A stretch of DNA of 64,000 bases from JALORV01 sp035429805 (GTDB taxonomy: Bacteria; Pseudomonadota; Gammaproteobacteria; Burkholderiales; Burkholderiaceae_F), in the NCBI GenBank assembly GCA_035429805.1, contig DAOMFL010000002.1, positions 62,001 through 126,000 of the forward strand, read 5' to 3'. Within the stretch, counting starts at the first letter, position 1. Each line of letters begins with the position of its first letter. Of this stretch, positions 1 through 8,340 are shown piece after piece. The translations under genes were made by a program, and so were the position numbers. The notes beneath the pieces were generated by a model, which saw only the letters and a program-made list of their open reading frames with translations, did not search any database and was not told the DNA's origin.

Positions 1-846
1 GCCCGTCCGCAGCATCCGCTGGCGGTGCGCGAGCCGCTGCAGGTGGGGGCGGAGCTGTACGGCGCGGCGGGCCCCGCGGCCGATCTCGAAGTGCTCGAAC
101 TGGCTGTGGCGTCGCTCCGCGTTGCCGGGCTCGGCCGTGTCAGCCTGGATCTGGGTCACACCGGAGTCGTGCGCGCCCTGCTCGACATGGCGAAGCTCTC
201 GGCGGCAGTCGAGGACGATCTCCTCGCGGCCCTGAGCACGAAGGACACGGCCGCGCTGCGAGAGACCGTGGCTGGACTGCCGGCACCGGTGCGCGACGGC
301 CTGCTGGCACTTGCGCGCCTCGGTGGGGGTGTCGAGGTGCTCGCCCAGGCGCGGCAGGTGTTGCCCGATGGTCCGGCCGTAAGGGCAGCCATCGACAGCC
401 TCGAATTTCTGGCGGCGCGCTCGGGCGCCGACTCGGTCACGGTCGATCTGGCCGACCTGCACGGCTACCGTTACCACTCGGGATTCACGTTTGCGGTGCA
501 CGCGCCCGAACTGCCGAGCGCGGTGCTGCGCGGCGGGCGCTACGACGACATCGGCAAGGCCTTCGGGCGCGCGCGCCCTGCGGTCGGCTTCACGATCTAT
601 CTGCGCGAACTCGTCGGCATGCTTGCTGCGGACGCGCCACGCGCGATACTGGCTCCTGCGGGCGAAGACGCGGAGCTGCGAGAACTGATTCAGCGCCTGC
701 GACGGGACGGGCATGTCGTCGTGCAGCGTCTGCCCGACGAGCCAGACGCCGCCGAGCCCGGGGACTTCAGATTCGACCGCGAACTGCAGCACGGAGCAGG
801 CGGCTGGCAGGTCGTCGCTCGAGATGTCGCAACACTTGTGAAATAG
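1..846 (+). CDS. hisZ: ATP phosphoribosyltransferase regulatory subunit HisZ (5'-truncated by window edge)
   Basis: HisZ is the histidyl-tRNA-synthetase-like regulatory partner of short-form HisG, which catalyses the first step of histidine synthesis. The frame is open from base 1, so about 100 N-terminal residues of a roughly 380-residue protein lie outside the window. The visible part holds the class II synthetase-like core with AVREPLQVGAELYG near the edge and the late motif GGRYDDIGKAFGRARPAVGF. The stop lies 8 bp before purA, which fits the betaproteobacterial hisZ-purA order and probable co-transcription. HisZ and HisS share this fold. I chose HisZ because the protein stops shortly after the GGRYD motif without an anticodon-binding domain and because of its neighbour. 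Confidence 0.88.
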   Translation, partial: ARPQHPLAVREPLQVGAELYGAAGPAADLEVLELAVASLRVAGLGRVSLDLGHTGVVRALLDMAKLSAAVEDDLLAALSTKDTAALRETVAGLPAPVRDGLLALARLGGGVEVLAQARQVLPDGPAVRAAIDSLEFLAARSGADSVTVDLADLHGYRYHSGFTFAVHAPELPSAVLRGGRYDDIGKAFGRARPAVGFTIYLRELVGMLAADAPRAILAPAGEDAELRELIQRLRRDGHVVVQRLPDEPDAAEPGDFRFDRELQHGAGGWQVVARDVATLVK

Positions 847-854
847 GGACGGGA

Positions 855-2147
855 ATGGCACAGAACGTGGTCGTCGTCGGCACCCAGTGGGGCGACGAAG
901 GCAAGGGCAAGATTGTCGACTGGCTCACGGAGGAGGTCGACGGCGTGGTCCGCTTCCAGGGCGGTCACAACGCCGGGCACACGCTGGTCATCGGCGGCAA
1001 GAAGACAATCCTGCGCCTGATCCCCTCCGGCATCCTGCGCCCGAAGACCGCCTGCTACATCGGCAACGGAGTCGTGCTCTCGCCCACCGCGCTGCTCGCG
1101 GAGGTCGACGAACTGCAGGCCGCCGGCGTCGACGTGACGTCGCGCCTGCTGATCAGCGGCAACTGTCCGCTGATCCTCGAGTACCACGTCGCGCTCGACA
1201 AGGCCCGCGAAGCGAAGCGCGGCGAAGCGAAGATCGGCACGACCGGCCGCGGCATCGGTCCGGCCTACGAAGACAAGGTCGGGCGTCGCGCAGTCCGCGC
1301 GCAGGATCTCTTCGATGCGGCCCGCTTCGGCGAAGGCGTGCGCTCCGCGCTGGACTTTCACAACTTCGTGCTGGAGCGCTATCTCGGCGCGGCAGCGGTC
1401 GACGGGGCGCGGGTCATCGACGAGACGCTCGCCCTCGCAGATCGTCTGAAGCCGATGATCACCGACGTCTCGTACCGCCTGAACAGCGCGATGGCGCGCG
1501 GTGCGCGGCTGCTGTTCGAAGGGGCGCAGGGCACGCTGCTCGACGTCGATCACGGCACTTACCCCTATGTCACGTCGAGCAACACGGTGGCCGGCGCGGC
1601 CGCGGCCGGTGCTGGTGTCGCGCCGCAGAGGCTCGACTACGTGCTCGGCATCACGAAGGCGTATTCGACGCGGGTCGGATCGGGTCCGTTTCCGACGGAA
1701 CTCAACGACACGACCGGCGAACGGCTGCGCGATCGCGGACAGGAGTTCGGCTCGGTCACCGGGCGGCCGCGGCGCTGTGGCTGGTTCGACGCCGCAGGCC
1801 TGCGCCGTGCCGTCCAGCTGAACGGCACCACCGGGTTGTGCATCACCAAGCTCGATGTGCTGGACGGACTGCAGGTCGTGAAGCTCGGTGTTGGCTACCG
1901 CTTCGATGGCAGCGACGTCGACATCCTGCCCTACGGTGCCGACGCGGTCGAACGCTGCATGCCGATTTACGAGGAGTTTCCGGGCTGGACCGAGTCGACC
2001 TTCGGCGTCCGGTCGTGGGACGGGTTGCCGCTCAATGCGCGGCGCTACCTTGAACGGCTGGCCGCTGTGCTGGGCGTGCCGGTCGACCTGGTTTCGACCG
2101 GCCCCGACCGCGAACAGACCATCGTGCTGCGGCACCCGTTCGGGTGA
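855..2147 (+). CDS. purA: adenylosuccinate synthase
   Basis: PurA joins IMP and aspartate using GTP, the first committed step to AMP, in the cytoplasm. The 430-residue length matches the family. The N-terminal GTP-binding loop GDEGKGKIVDWL starts near residue 12. The catalytic His motif GHNAGHTLV, the IMP-site segment VTSSNTVAGAAAAG and GRPRRCGWFDA are all present. The ATG sits 8 bp after hisZ behind a short purine-rich stretch (aggga). A phosphoribosyltransferase gene follows 10 bp downstream, so the three genes look like one transcription unit. A long reverse-strand frame across this gene is only a codon-bias shadow. Confidence 0.97.
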   Translation: MAQNVVVVGTQWGDEGKGKIVDWLTEEVDGVVRFQGGHNAGHTLVIGGKKTILRLIPSGILRPKTACYIGNGVVLSPTALLAEVDELQAAGVDVTSRLLISGNCPLILEYHVALDKAREAKRGEAKIGTTGRGIGPAYEDKVGRRAVRAQDLFDAARFGEGVRSALDFHNFVLERYLGAAAVDGARVIDETLALADRLKPMITDVSYRLNSAMARGARLLFEGAQGTLLDVDHGTYPYVTSSNTVAGAAAAGAGVAPQRLDYVLGITKAYSTRVGSGPFPTELNDTTGERLRDRGQEFGSVTGRPRRCGWFDAAGLRRAVQLNGTTGLCITKLDVLDGLQVVKLGVGYRFDGSDVDILPYGADAVERCMPIYEEFPGWTESTFGVRSWDGLPLNARRYLERLAAVLGVPVDLVSTGPDREQTIVLRHPFG

Positions 2148-2157
2148 GGATGGTGCG

Positions 2158-2679
2158 GTGAAGGACCTGTTCGTCACATGGGACGAATATCACCGGCTGA
2201 TCGAGCGGCTGAGCCTGTCGATCCACGAGTCGGGCTGGCACTTCGATTCGCTGTTGTGCCTGGCGCGCGGGGGGCTGCGTGTCGGCGACATCATCTCGCG
2301 CATCTACGACATGCCGCTCGCGATCCTGGCGGCGAGTTCGTACCGCGAAGCGGCCGGCCGCTCCCAGGGGGCCCTCGACATCGGCGAGTACATCACGATG
2401 ACGAAGGGCACGCTGGACGGCAACCTGCTGCTGGTCGACGACCTCGTCGACTCCGGCGTGACGCTGAATCGCGTCATCACGCACCTGAAGCAACGCTTCC
2501 CTTCCGTGAAGGAAATCCGCACGGCCGTCGTCTGGTACAAGGCCTGCTCGTCCTTCAAGCCGGACTACTTCGTCGAGTATCTGCCGACCAACCCCTGGAT
2601 CCATCAGCCGTTCGAGGTCTATGACGCGATGGGGCCGGAAAAGCTGGCGGCACGGCTGCGCAGCGGAGCGACAGGCTGA
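2158..2679 (+). CDS. phosphoribosyltransferase (hypoxanthine/guanine type)
   Basis: This type I phosphoribosyltransferase of 173 residues probably salvages hypoxanthine or guanine to the nucleotide. The PRPP-binding signature LLLVDDLVDSGVTL lies near residues 88-101, and an early CLARGGLRVGD matches the PPi loop of the family. The open frame extends back into purA, but I take the GTG at 2158, ten bases after the purA stop, because homology starts at MKDLFVTWDEYH. Placement next to purA supports a purine substrate. Xanthine as substrate cannot be excluded from sequence alone. The gene ends directly at the repeat array that trails the convergent tRNA-Leu gene. Confidence 0.85.
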   Translation: MKDLFVTWDEYHRLIERLSLSIHESGWHFDSLLCLARGGLRVGDIISRIYDMPLAILAASSYREAAGRSQGALDIGEYITMTKGTLDGNLLLVDDLVDSGVTLNRVITHLKQRFPSVKEIRTAVVWYKACSSFKPDYFVEYLPTNPWIHQPFEVYDAMGPEKLAARLRSGATG

Positions 2680-2832
2680 GGTCCTACCACGATCGAAAGG
2701 ACCGGCACTGCGGGCCTGTCGTCGTGGTGCCGACGAGAGAATCCGGTTACGTACCGCGACCCCGGCGCCGCTTTGCATGCGGCGCCATTCTCGCCCTCAC
2801 GCGCAGCACGCGGGTGCTGCGATTCCAGGCCA

Positions 2833-2861
2833 CCAAACAAAAAGACCGTTGCCGGCCTTTT
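2833..2861 (-). terminator. rho-independent terminator in the second tRNA repeat unit
   Basis: On the minus strand an AAAAGGCCG arm pairs with CGGTCTTTT around a GCAA loop (2840-2861), followed by TTTTTGTTT. It sits in the same place within its repeat unit as the stem at 2985-3003, so termination signals are duplicated. Confidence 0.6.
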
Positions 2862-2975
2862 GTTGTGGTGCCCAGGAGAGGACTCGGTCACGTACCGCGA
2901 CCCCGGCGCCGCTTTGCAGGCGGCGCCATTCTCGTCCTCGCGCGAAGCACGCAGGTGCTTCGCTTCCTGAACCCC

Positions 2976-3003
2976 AAAACAAATGGGCCGGCTGTGCCGA
3001 CCC
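2976..3003 (-). terminator. rho-independent terminator just after tRNA-Leu
   Basis: On the minus strand an eight-pair stem GGGTCGGC/GCCGGCCC with an ACA loop (2985-3003) is followed by ATTTGTTTT. It begins about 10 bases beyond the CCA end and should end the tRNA transcript. Confidence 0.7.
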
Positions 3004-3012
3004 AACTTGTCT

Positions 3013-3097
<85 letters not shown>

Positions 3098-3112
3098 ACA
3101 GGTGAGCCCGAG

Positions 3113-3140
3113 ATTCTAGCGACGGCGACTGCCATGTCAA
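3113..3140 (-). promoter_or_regulatory. strong sigma70 promoter of tRNA-Leu
   Basis: Reading the minus strand, a perfect TTGACA (3135-3140) is followed after 16 bases by TAGAAT (3113-3118) and then a GC-rich discriminator CTCGGGC. That discriminator is typical of stringently controlled stable-RNA promoters. The mature tRNA starts 16 bases after the -10 box. Confidence 0.88.
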
Positions 3141-3168
3141 ATGCGTTACGCTGCCCGCCGGGTCGGCG

Positions 3169-5646
3169 GTGCGTCTGCTGCCCCACTCTTACAGAAAATC
3201 TGCATTGGCTTCCAAGACATCACATTTCATCGACAGCGACGCCCTCCTGCACGCTCTGACGGCAGCCCGGGCACCGCTGACTCCGCAGGAACTGGCCGAG
3301 CGCCTGAACGTCACCGATGACGCTCGCCCGGCCTTCAACGCCGAGATCGAGGATCTCGAGCGCGCCGGACGGATCGTCCGTAACCGTGCCGGGCTGCTGC
3401 TGGTCGCTGCGCGCGCCAATCTCATCTCCGGGCAGGTGCAGGGGCACCGGGACGGCTACGGTTTCCTGATCCGCGACGACGGCGGGCAGGACCTCGTGTT
3501 CCCCGAGCACGAAATGAGCAAGGTGCTGCACGGGGACCGCGTGCTGGCACGCATTTCCGGCACCGACCGCCGCGGGCGGCCCGAGGGCGAGATCGTCGAG
3601 GTCATTGAGAGCCGCACCAACAAGCTCGTCGGCCGCCTGCTCAACGAGCGCGGCGTGACGATCGTCGTGCCCGAGGACCAGCGCATCCAGCACGACATCC
3701 TGGTGCCGCCCGGCGCATCGCTGTCGGCGGAGCCGGGACAGGTCGTCGTGGTCGAGATCCTGCAGCAGCCGCAGCGCTACGTGCAGCCGGTCGGGCGCGT
3801 GGTCGAGGTGCTGGGGGCCATTGACGATCCGGGCATGGAGATCGAGATCGCGGTGCGCAAGTTCGCGGTGCCGCACGAGTTTCCCGCGGAGGCGCTGGCC
3901 CTGGCGGAAGCCCTGCCGGATACGGTGCAGCCGCGCGACCTGCGCGGACGCGTGGACCTGCGCGACATACCGCTGGTGACGATCGACGGCGAGGACGCGC
4001 GCGATTTCGATGACGCCGTCTACTGCGAGCCGCTCGGCGGACGCCGGAAAGGCTGGCGGCTGATCGTCGCGATCGCCGATGTCAGCCACTACGTAAAGTC
4101 GGGCGATGCGCTCGATACCGAGGCGCAGAACCGCTCGACCTCGGTCTACTTCCCGCGTCGGGTGATTCCGATGCTGCCGGAGAAACTCTCCAACGGCCTG
4201 TGCTCGCTCAATCCGGATGTCGACCGGCTGGTGATGGTGTGTGACTGCGTGGTCAGCGCAATCGGCGTGGTCGACGCCTACCAGTTCTATCCGGCCGTCA
4301 TGCACTCGCATGCGCGGCTGACCTACGACGAAGTGTGGGAAGCGCTTTCAGTGCCCGCCAGCCGCGCGGCGCACCGTCGCGTCGACGTGCTGCCGCACCT
4401 GCAGAACCTGTACGCACTCTACGAGACGCTGGCCGGCGCACGCGAAACGCGTGGCGCCATCGACCTCGAAACCACGGAAACGTACATCGTCTGCGACGCG
4501 AATGGCCGCATCGAGCGCATCGTGCCGCGGGTGCGCAATGACGCCCACAAGCTGATCGAAGAGTGCATGCTGGCCGCGAACGTGTGCGCCGCCGATTTCC
4601 TGGCGCGCATGAAACACCCGGCGCTGTACCGGATCCACGAGGGTCCGACGCCGGAGCGGCTCGCCAATGTGCGGGCGATGCTGAAGACACTCGGCCTGCA
4701 TCTGGAGGGGGGCGACGATCCCCAGCCCGCCGATTACGCGCTGCTGCTGAAGAAGATCCGGCCGCGTCCGGACGCGCAGCTGCTGCAGACGGTGCTGCTG
4801 CGCTCGATGCAGCAGGCCATCTACAGCCCGCACAACTCGGGCCACTTCGGCCTCGCCTACGAGGCCTACGCTCACTTCACCTCGCCGATCCGCCGCTACC
4901 CGGACCTGCTAGTGCATCGGGCGATCAAGGCGAGCCTCGGGAAGAAGCCTTACGTGCCGGTGCTGAGCGCCTCGCCCGAAGCGGCAGCGGCGCCGTTGGC
5001 CGCGCGCATGGCGTTGCGGCCCGCGCGCGAAAGGCGGCCGGCGGGGAGCGCCGATGTCGGGGTCTGGGAAAAGCTCGGGCTGCTCTGTTCGGCCAACGAG
5101 CGCCGCGCCGATGACGCCTCGCGCGACGTCGAGGCCTGGCTCAAGAGCTACTACATGCGCGAGCGGGTCGGCGAGACGTTCAGCGGGACCGTGAGCTCGG
5201 TGGTGCCATTTGGCGTGTTCATCGTGCTGGATGACCTGTACGTCGAGGGCCTGGTCCACGTGTCGGAGCTGGGCTCCGAGTACTTCCTCTTCAACGAGGC
5301 ATTGCACGAACTGCGCGGCGAACGCACCGGGCTGCGCTACCGGCTCGGTGACCGCGTGACCGTGCAGGTGGCGCGTGTCGATCTCGAGGCGCGCCGCATC
5401 GAGTTCAGGCTGGTGCGCGGCGACGCGCGCAAGGCGATCCTCGCCGCGCACGCGCCGGAGCCGAAGGAACGGGAACGACGGCGTGGTGAATCGGTCGAGG
5501 AGCGCCGGGCGCGCCGCGACGTCGCGGCGGCGCGCAAGCCGCGCGACATCGACAAGCGCGAGACGGCGCGTGCCGGCCATCGGGGCAAGACGGGAATCGG
5601 CGGCGCGCGCGGCGCAAAGGGCAAGGGTCGGCGGCGCGGACGATGA
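3169..5646 (+). CDS. rnr: ribonuclease R (VacB)
   Basis: RNase R is the processive 3'-5' exoribonuclease that degrades structured RNA. Of the 825 residues, the N-terminal part is a winged-helix-like region. Cold-shock domains follow, then the RNB core with the metal-binding motif TIDGEDARDFDDAVY near residue 270. An S1 domain lies near residues 668-740, and a Lys/Arg-rich tail follows to the end. About 35 residues rich in Ala and Arg (from VPVLSASPEAAAAP) are inserted between the RNB core and the S1 domain. The start is uncertain: GTG at 3169 gives the longest frame, while TTG at 3205 is an alternative, and neither has a good Shine-Dalgarno. The stop overlaps rlmB by 4 bp. Confidence 0.95.
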   Translation: MRLLPHSYRKSALASKTSHFIDSDALLHALTAARAPLTPQELAERLNVTDDARPAFNAEIEDLERAGRIVRNRAGLLLVAARANLISGQVQGHRDGYGFLIRDDGGQDLVFPEHEMSKVLHGDRVLARISGTDRRGRPEGEIVEVIESRTNKLVGRLLNERGVTIVVPEDQRIQHDILVPPGASLSAEPGQVVVVEILQQPQRYVQPVGRVVEVLGAIDDPGMEIEIAVRKFAVPHEFPAEALALAEALPDTVQPRDLRGRVDLRDIPLVTIDGEDARDFDDAVYCEPLGGRRKGWRLIVAIADVSHYVKSGDALDTEAQNRSTSVYFPRRVIPMLPEKLSNGLCSLNPDVDRLVMVCDCVVSAIGVVDAYQFYPAVMHSHARLTYDEVWEALSVPASRAAHRRVDVLPHLQNLYALYETLAGARETRGAIDLETTETYIVCDANGRIERIVPRVRNDAHKLIEECMLAANVCAADFLARMKHPALYRIHEGPTPERLANVRAMLKTLGLHLEGGDDPQPADYALLLKKIRPRPDAQLLQTVLLRSMQQAIYSPHNSGHFGLAYEAYAHFTSPIRRYPDLLVHRAIKASLGKKPYVPVLSASPEAAAAPLAARMALRPARERRPAGSADVGVWEKLGLLCSANERRADDASRDVEAWLKSYYMRERVGETFSGTVSSVVPFGVFIVLDDLYVEGLVHVSELGSEYFLFNEALHELRGERTGLRYRLGDRVTVQVARVDLEARRIEFRLVRGDARKAILAAHAPEPKERERRRGESVEERRARRDVAAARKPRDIDKRETARAGHRGKTGIGGARGAKGKGRRRGR

Positions 5647-6407
5647 GCGGCAGGCGCGTCCTTGCCGGGTTCCACGCGGTGTCGGCGCGGCTGCGTGCAG
5701 CGCCCGGCTCGATCGAGCGGCTCTACGTCGATGCACGGCGTCGTGATGGACGCATGCAGCGCCTGCGGCAGGACGCGATGGCCGCCGGTGTGGAGATCGT
5801 CGCCACCGGCCCCGAGCAGTTGCGCGCACTGTGCGGAGAAGCGCCGCATCAGGGCGTTGTCGCCGTCGCCGCCGACATTTCGCAGGTGCTGTCGCTCGAC
5901 GACGTCCTCGCCGCCGTGCGGCCCGAGACGTTGCTGCTGGCGCTCGACGGGGTGACCGATCCGCGCAACCTCGGGGCCTGCCTGCGCGTGGCCGACGCCG
6001 CTGGCGTCGATGCCGTGATCGTGCCGCGCGACCGTTCGGCCGGCCTCACGCCTGCGGCTCACAAGGCCGCCGCCGGCGCTGCCGAGACGGTGCCGGTGAT
6101 CGAGGTGACGAACCTGGCGCGCGCGCTCGAAGCCATCGACGCCGCCGGCGTGCGCACCATCGGTGCTGCCGGCGAAGCCGAGCAGTCGGTGTTCGACATC
6201 GATCTGCGCGGCCCGGTGGCCTGGGTGCTCGGTGCCGAAGGCGCGGGGCTGCGACGCCTGACCCGTGAACGCTGCGTGCAACTGGCCCGCATCCCGTTGC
6301 GCGGCCGGGTCGAAAGCCTGAACGTGTCGGTGGCGACCGGGGTCTGCCTGTTCGAGACCGTCCGGCAGCGGCTGGCCGCGCAGCAGGCCCCTGCCGGCGC
6401 CGCTTGA
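5643..6407 (+). CDS. rlmB: 23S rRNA (guanosine-2'-O-)-methyltransferase RlmB
   Basis: This SPOUT/TrmH-family enzyme methylates the ribose of G2251 in the 23S P-loop using SAM. It has 254 residues, the usual length. The N-terminal substrate-binding domain is followed by the knotted catalytic domain. Visible motifs are LLALDGVTDPRNLGACLRVA and the knot segments VLGAEGAGLRRLTRERC and IPLRGRVESLNVSVA. The ATG overlaps the rnr stop as ATGA, the classical rnr-rlmB coupling. Confidence 0.95.
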   Translation: MSGRRVLAGFHAVSARLRAAPGSIERLYVDARRRDGRMQRLRQDAMAAGVEIVATGPEQLRALCGEAPHQGVVAVAADISQVLSLDDVLAAVRPETLLLALDGVTDPRNLGACLRVADAAGVDAVIVPRDRSAGLTPAAHKAAAGAAETVPVIEVTNLARALEAIDAAGVRTIGAAGEAEQSVFDIDLRGPVAWVLGAEGAGLRRLTRERCVQLARIPLRGRVESLNVSVATGVCLFETVRQRLAAQQAPAGAA

Positions 6408-6438
6408 ACTGCGCGACTTGCCGGGGCACGATCACGGC

Positions 6439-7464
6439 ATGCCTGCGGCTCTCTTCGGCACCGCGTTTCTCGCCTTCTTCGTGCTCAGCCCGCTGCGCTG
6501 GGTCGAGCTCGGCGTGCCATGGCTGACGCTGGTCATCACCTTCGTGCTGATCCCGCTGCTCGACGCGGCTGTCGGCCTGCCGCGGCCGGGATCGCAGCGC
6601 ACTGTGCCGGCCTGCGCCCGCTGGATACCGCGGCTGCAGCTGCCGCTGCAGGCGGTGCTGCTGGTGCAGGCCGTGCGCATCGCGCCCACGCTCGATCCCG
6701 CGCCACTGCTGGTGTTTGCGCTCGCCGTCGGCGCCGTGACGGGCGGGCTCGGTATCACCATTGCCCATGAACTGGGTCACCGGGCCTCGAAGCTCGATCG
6801 CTGGATCGCCAAGGCGCTGCTTGTCAGCGTCTGCTACGGCCACTTCTTCGTCGAGCACGTCCGCGGCCACCACGTGCGCGTTGCGACGCCGGACGACCCG
6901 GCCACCGCGCCGCTCGGAATGAATGTCTACCGCTTCATCCTCCGTTCCGTGCTCGGCAGCTGCGCGCACGCATGGCGGCTCGAGGCGCTGCGCCTGGAGC
7001 GGCAGGGCCGCTCGCGGTGGAGCGTGTCGAACTGGGTGCTGTCCGGCAGTCTGCTGTCCCTGGCGCTGCTCGCGGTTGCAGCGTGGAGCGGTGGGGGCAA
7101 GGCGGCGCTGTTCTTCCTGGTTCAGTCGGCCGTCGCGATCGCTCTGCTCGAGGTCATCAACTACGTCGAGCACTACGGGCTCGCGCGCCGGCGCATCGAC
7201 GGCCGCTACGAGCCGGTGCGCGCGGAACACTCGTGGAATGCCGACTACGTGGTCAGCAACTGGATCCTCTTCAACCTGCAGCTGCACTCGGACCACCACG
7301 CGCACATGCAGCGACCGTACGAGGAACTGCGCACGATGCCGCAGGCGCCGCAGTTGCCGGCGGGTTACCCGGCCATGGTGCTGCTTGCGCTCGTTCCGCC
7401 GCTGTGGTTTGCGACGATGAATCCACGCGTTCCGGTCGCGCTGCCGATCGGGCCGGACGCGTGA
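6439..7464 (+). CDS. alkB: alkane 1-monooxygenase (AlkB-type, membrane di-iron)
   Basis: An integral-membrane di-iron hydroxylase that should oxidise terminal carbons of medium-chain alkanes using rubredoxin electrons. All diagnostic histidine boxes are present in order: HELGHR, EHVRGHH, NYVEHYGL and LQLHSDHHAH. Several hydrophobic helices surround them. At about 341 residues it is shorter than Pseudomonas AlkB (about 400). I prefer the ATG at 6439, but a TTG at 6418 is in frame. No rubredoxin or alk regulator lies nearby, and the gene sits between rlmB and a sirtuin gene whose start overlaps its stop. Related fatty-acid desaturases share the fold, but NYVEHYGL favours the hydroxylase branch. 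Confidence 0.87.
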   Translation: MPAALFGTAFLAFFVLSPLRWVELGVPWLTLVITFVLIPLLDAAVGLPRPGSQRTVPACARWIPRLQLPLQAVLLVQAVRIAPTLDPAPLLVFALAVGAVTGGLGITIAHELGHRASKLDRWIAKALLVSVCYGHFFVEHVRGHHVRVATPDDPATAPLGMNVYRFILRSVLGSCAHAWRLEALRLERQGRSRWSVSNWVLSGSLLSLALLAVAAWSGGGKAALFFLVQSAVAIALLEVINYVEHYGLARRRIDGRYEPVRAEHSWNADYVVSNWILFNLQLHSDHHAHMQRPYEELRTMPQAPQLPAGYPAMVLLALVPPLWFATMNPRVPVALPIGPDA

Positions 7465-8198
7465 GACAGGAGCCGATCGAGGACGCCCGCGGAACGATCG
7501 CTGCCGCGCGGCGCATCACCGTCCTCACCGGTGCGGGCATGTCGGCCGAAAGTGGCGTGCCGACTTTCCGCGACGCGCAGACCGGCCTGTGGGCGCGCTT
7601 TGATCCGGCGCAGCTCGCCTCCGAAGACGGTTTCCGCGCCGACCCGTCGCTGGTGTGGCGCTGGTACGCGGGGCGGCGTGACGCTGTTGGCCGGGCCGAA
7701 CCGAATGCCGGCCACATGGCGCTCGCCGCCGCGGCCGGCCGCTTCGACCGGCTGTGCATCGTCACGCAGAACGTCGACGGTCTGCATCGACGTGCCGGCT
7801 CGCGCGATGTCATTGAAATCCATGGCTCGATCGCGCAGACGGTCTGCCTGGCCCACTGCGGGTACGTCGAGGACGAGCCGTCGCGAGTGCCGCCGGGTGA
7901 ACCGCCACGCTGCCCGAACTGCGGCGACTGGTTGCGGCCCGGTGTGGTCTGGTTCGGCGAAATTCTCGATCCGGGGCAGCTGGCGGCGGCCGAAGCGGCG
8001 GCTGGGGAGTGCGACGTGATGCTGGTTGTCGGCACGTCCGGCCTCGTCTACCCCGCGGCCGGGCTGCCGCTGGTGGCGCGACGTGCGGGCGCCTCGGTCA
8101 TCATCGTCAATCCGGCCGAAAGCGAACTCGACCGGATCGCGCAGTGCGTGGTGCGCTCGACCGCAGCGACCGCGCTTCCGCGCCTGCTGGGCCGCTGA
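7461..8198 (+). CDS. NAD-dependent protein deacylase, Sir2 family (class III-like)
   Basis: A sirtuin of 245 residues that removes acyl groups from lysines using NAD+. The NAD-binding GAGMSAESGVPTFRD spans residues 24-38. TQNVDGLH and the catalytic-His IHGS follow, and four cysteines form the zinc module. Residues WYAGRR place Tyr69 and Arg72 at the positions that in SIRT5 and CobB bind negatively charged acyl groups, so desuccinylase or demalonylase activity is likely by family knowledge. The frame is open far upstream. I take the GTG at 7461, overlapping the alkB stop, because homology begins there. Confidence 0.9.
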   Translation: MRQEPIEDARGTIAAARRITVLTGAGMSAESGVPTFRDAQTGLWARFDPAQLASEDGFRADPSLVWRWYAGRRDAVGRAEPNAGHMALAAAAGRFDRLCIVTQNVDGLHRRAGSRDVIEIHGSIAQTVCLAHCGYVEDEPSRVPPGEPPRCPNCGDWLRPGVVWFGEILDPGQLAAAEAAAGECDVMLVVGTSGLVYPAAGLPLVARRAGASVIIVNPAESELDRIAQCVVRSTAATALPRLLGR

Positions 8199-8206
8199 GG
8201 CGCGCC

Positions 8207-8236
8207 TTGTGCGGCGCGGCGCATTTCCGCTAGAAT
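8207..8236 (+). promoter_or_regulatory. promoter of the rpsF operon
   Basis: TTGTGC (8207-8212) and TAGAAT (8231-8236) are separated by 18 bases. They precede a leader of about 100 bases before the rpsF ATG. Confidence 0.6.
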
Positions 8237-8268
8237 CGCAAGCTTTTCAAGCCCTTGCGGGCTACCTT

Positions 8269-8321
8269 GCTGCACCGGAATGACGCTTCCGGGCAGCTCA
8301 CCACCGGCGGCAAGTCGCCGG
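8269..8321 (+). promoter_or_regulatory. structured rpsF leader, candidate S6:S18 autoregulatory site
   Basis: Two adjacent stem-loops fill the leader. The first is GCTGC-A-CCGGAA pairing with TTCCGG-GCAGC (8269-8297) with a bulged A. The second is CCGGCG/CGCCGG (8304-8321). The rpsF Shine-Dalgarno AAGGAG lies just after. Many bacteria use an S6:S18-binding leader here. The exact motif match was not tested. Confidence 0.5.
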
Positions 8322-8340
8322 ACATCCATAAGGAGTCACG

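Larger units (their letters stand above)
2681..3012 (-). repeat. tandem rtT-like repeats downstream of tRNA-Leu, each ending in a copy of the tRNA 3' end
   Basis: Two units of about 147 and 141 bp follow the tRNA in its direction of transcription. The 21-base 3' end of the tRNA (3013-3033 in plus coordinates) is repeated exactly at 2866-2886 and in degenerate form at 2725-2745. Positions 2750-2793 and 2891-2934 match over 44 bases with one substitution. Each unit also carries a hairpin (2802-2821 and 2942-2963) whose arms differ by a compensatory pair change, and a terminator-like stem. The layout recalls the rtT repeats after E. coli tyrT. The frames that run through it encode no recognisable protein. 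Confidence 0.8.

Noticed and set aside
690..2177. 495-codon minus-strand open frame across purA
   Set aside because: It is the antisense shadow of a high-GC gene: no motif, no ribosome binding site and full overlap with a certain gene.
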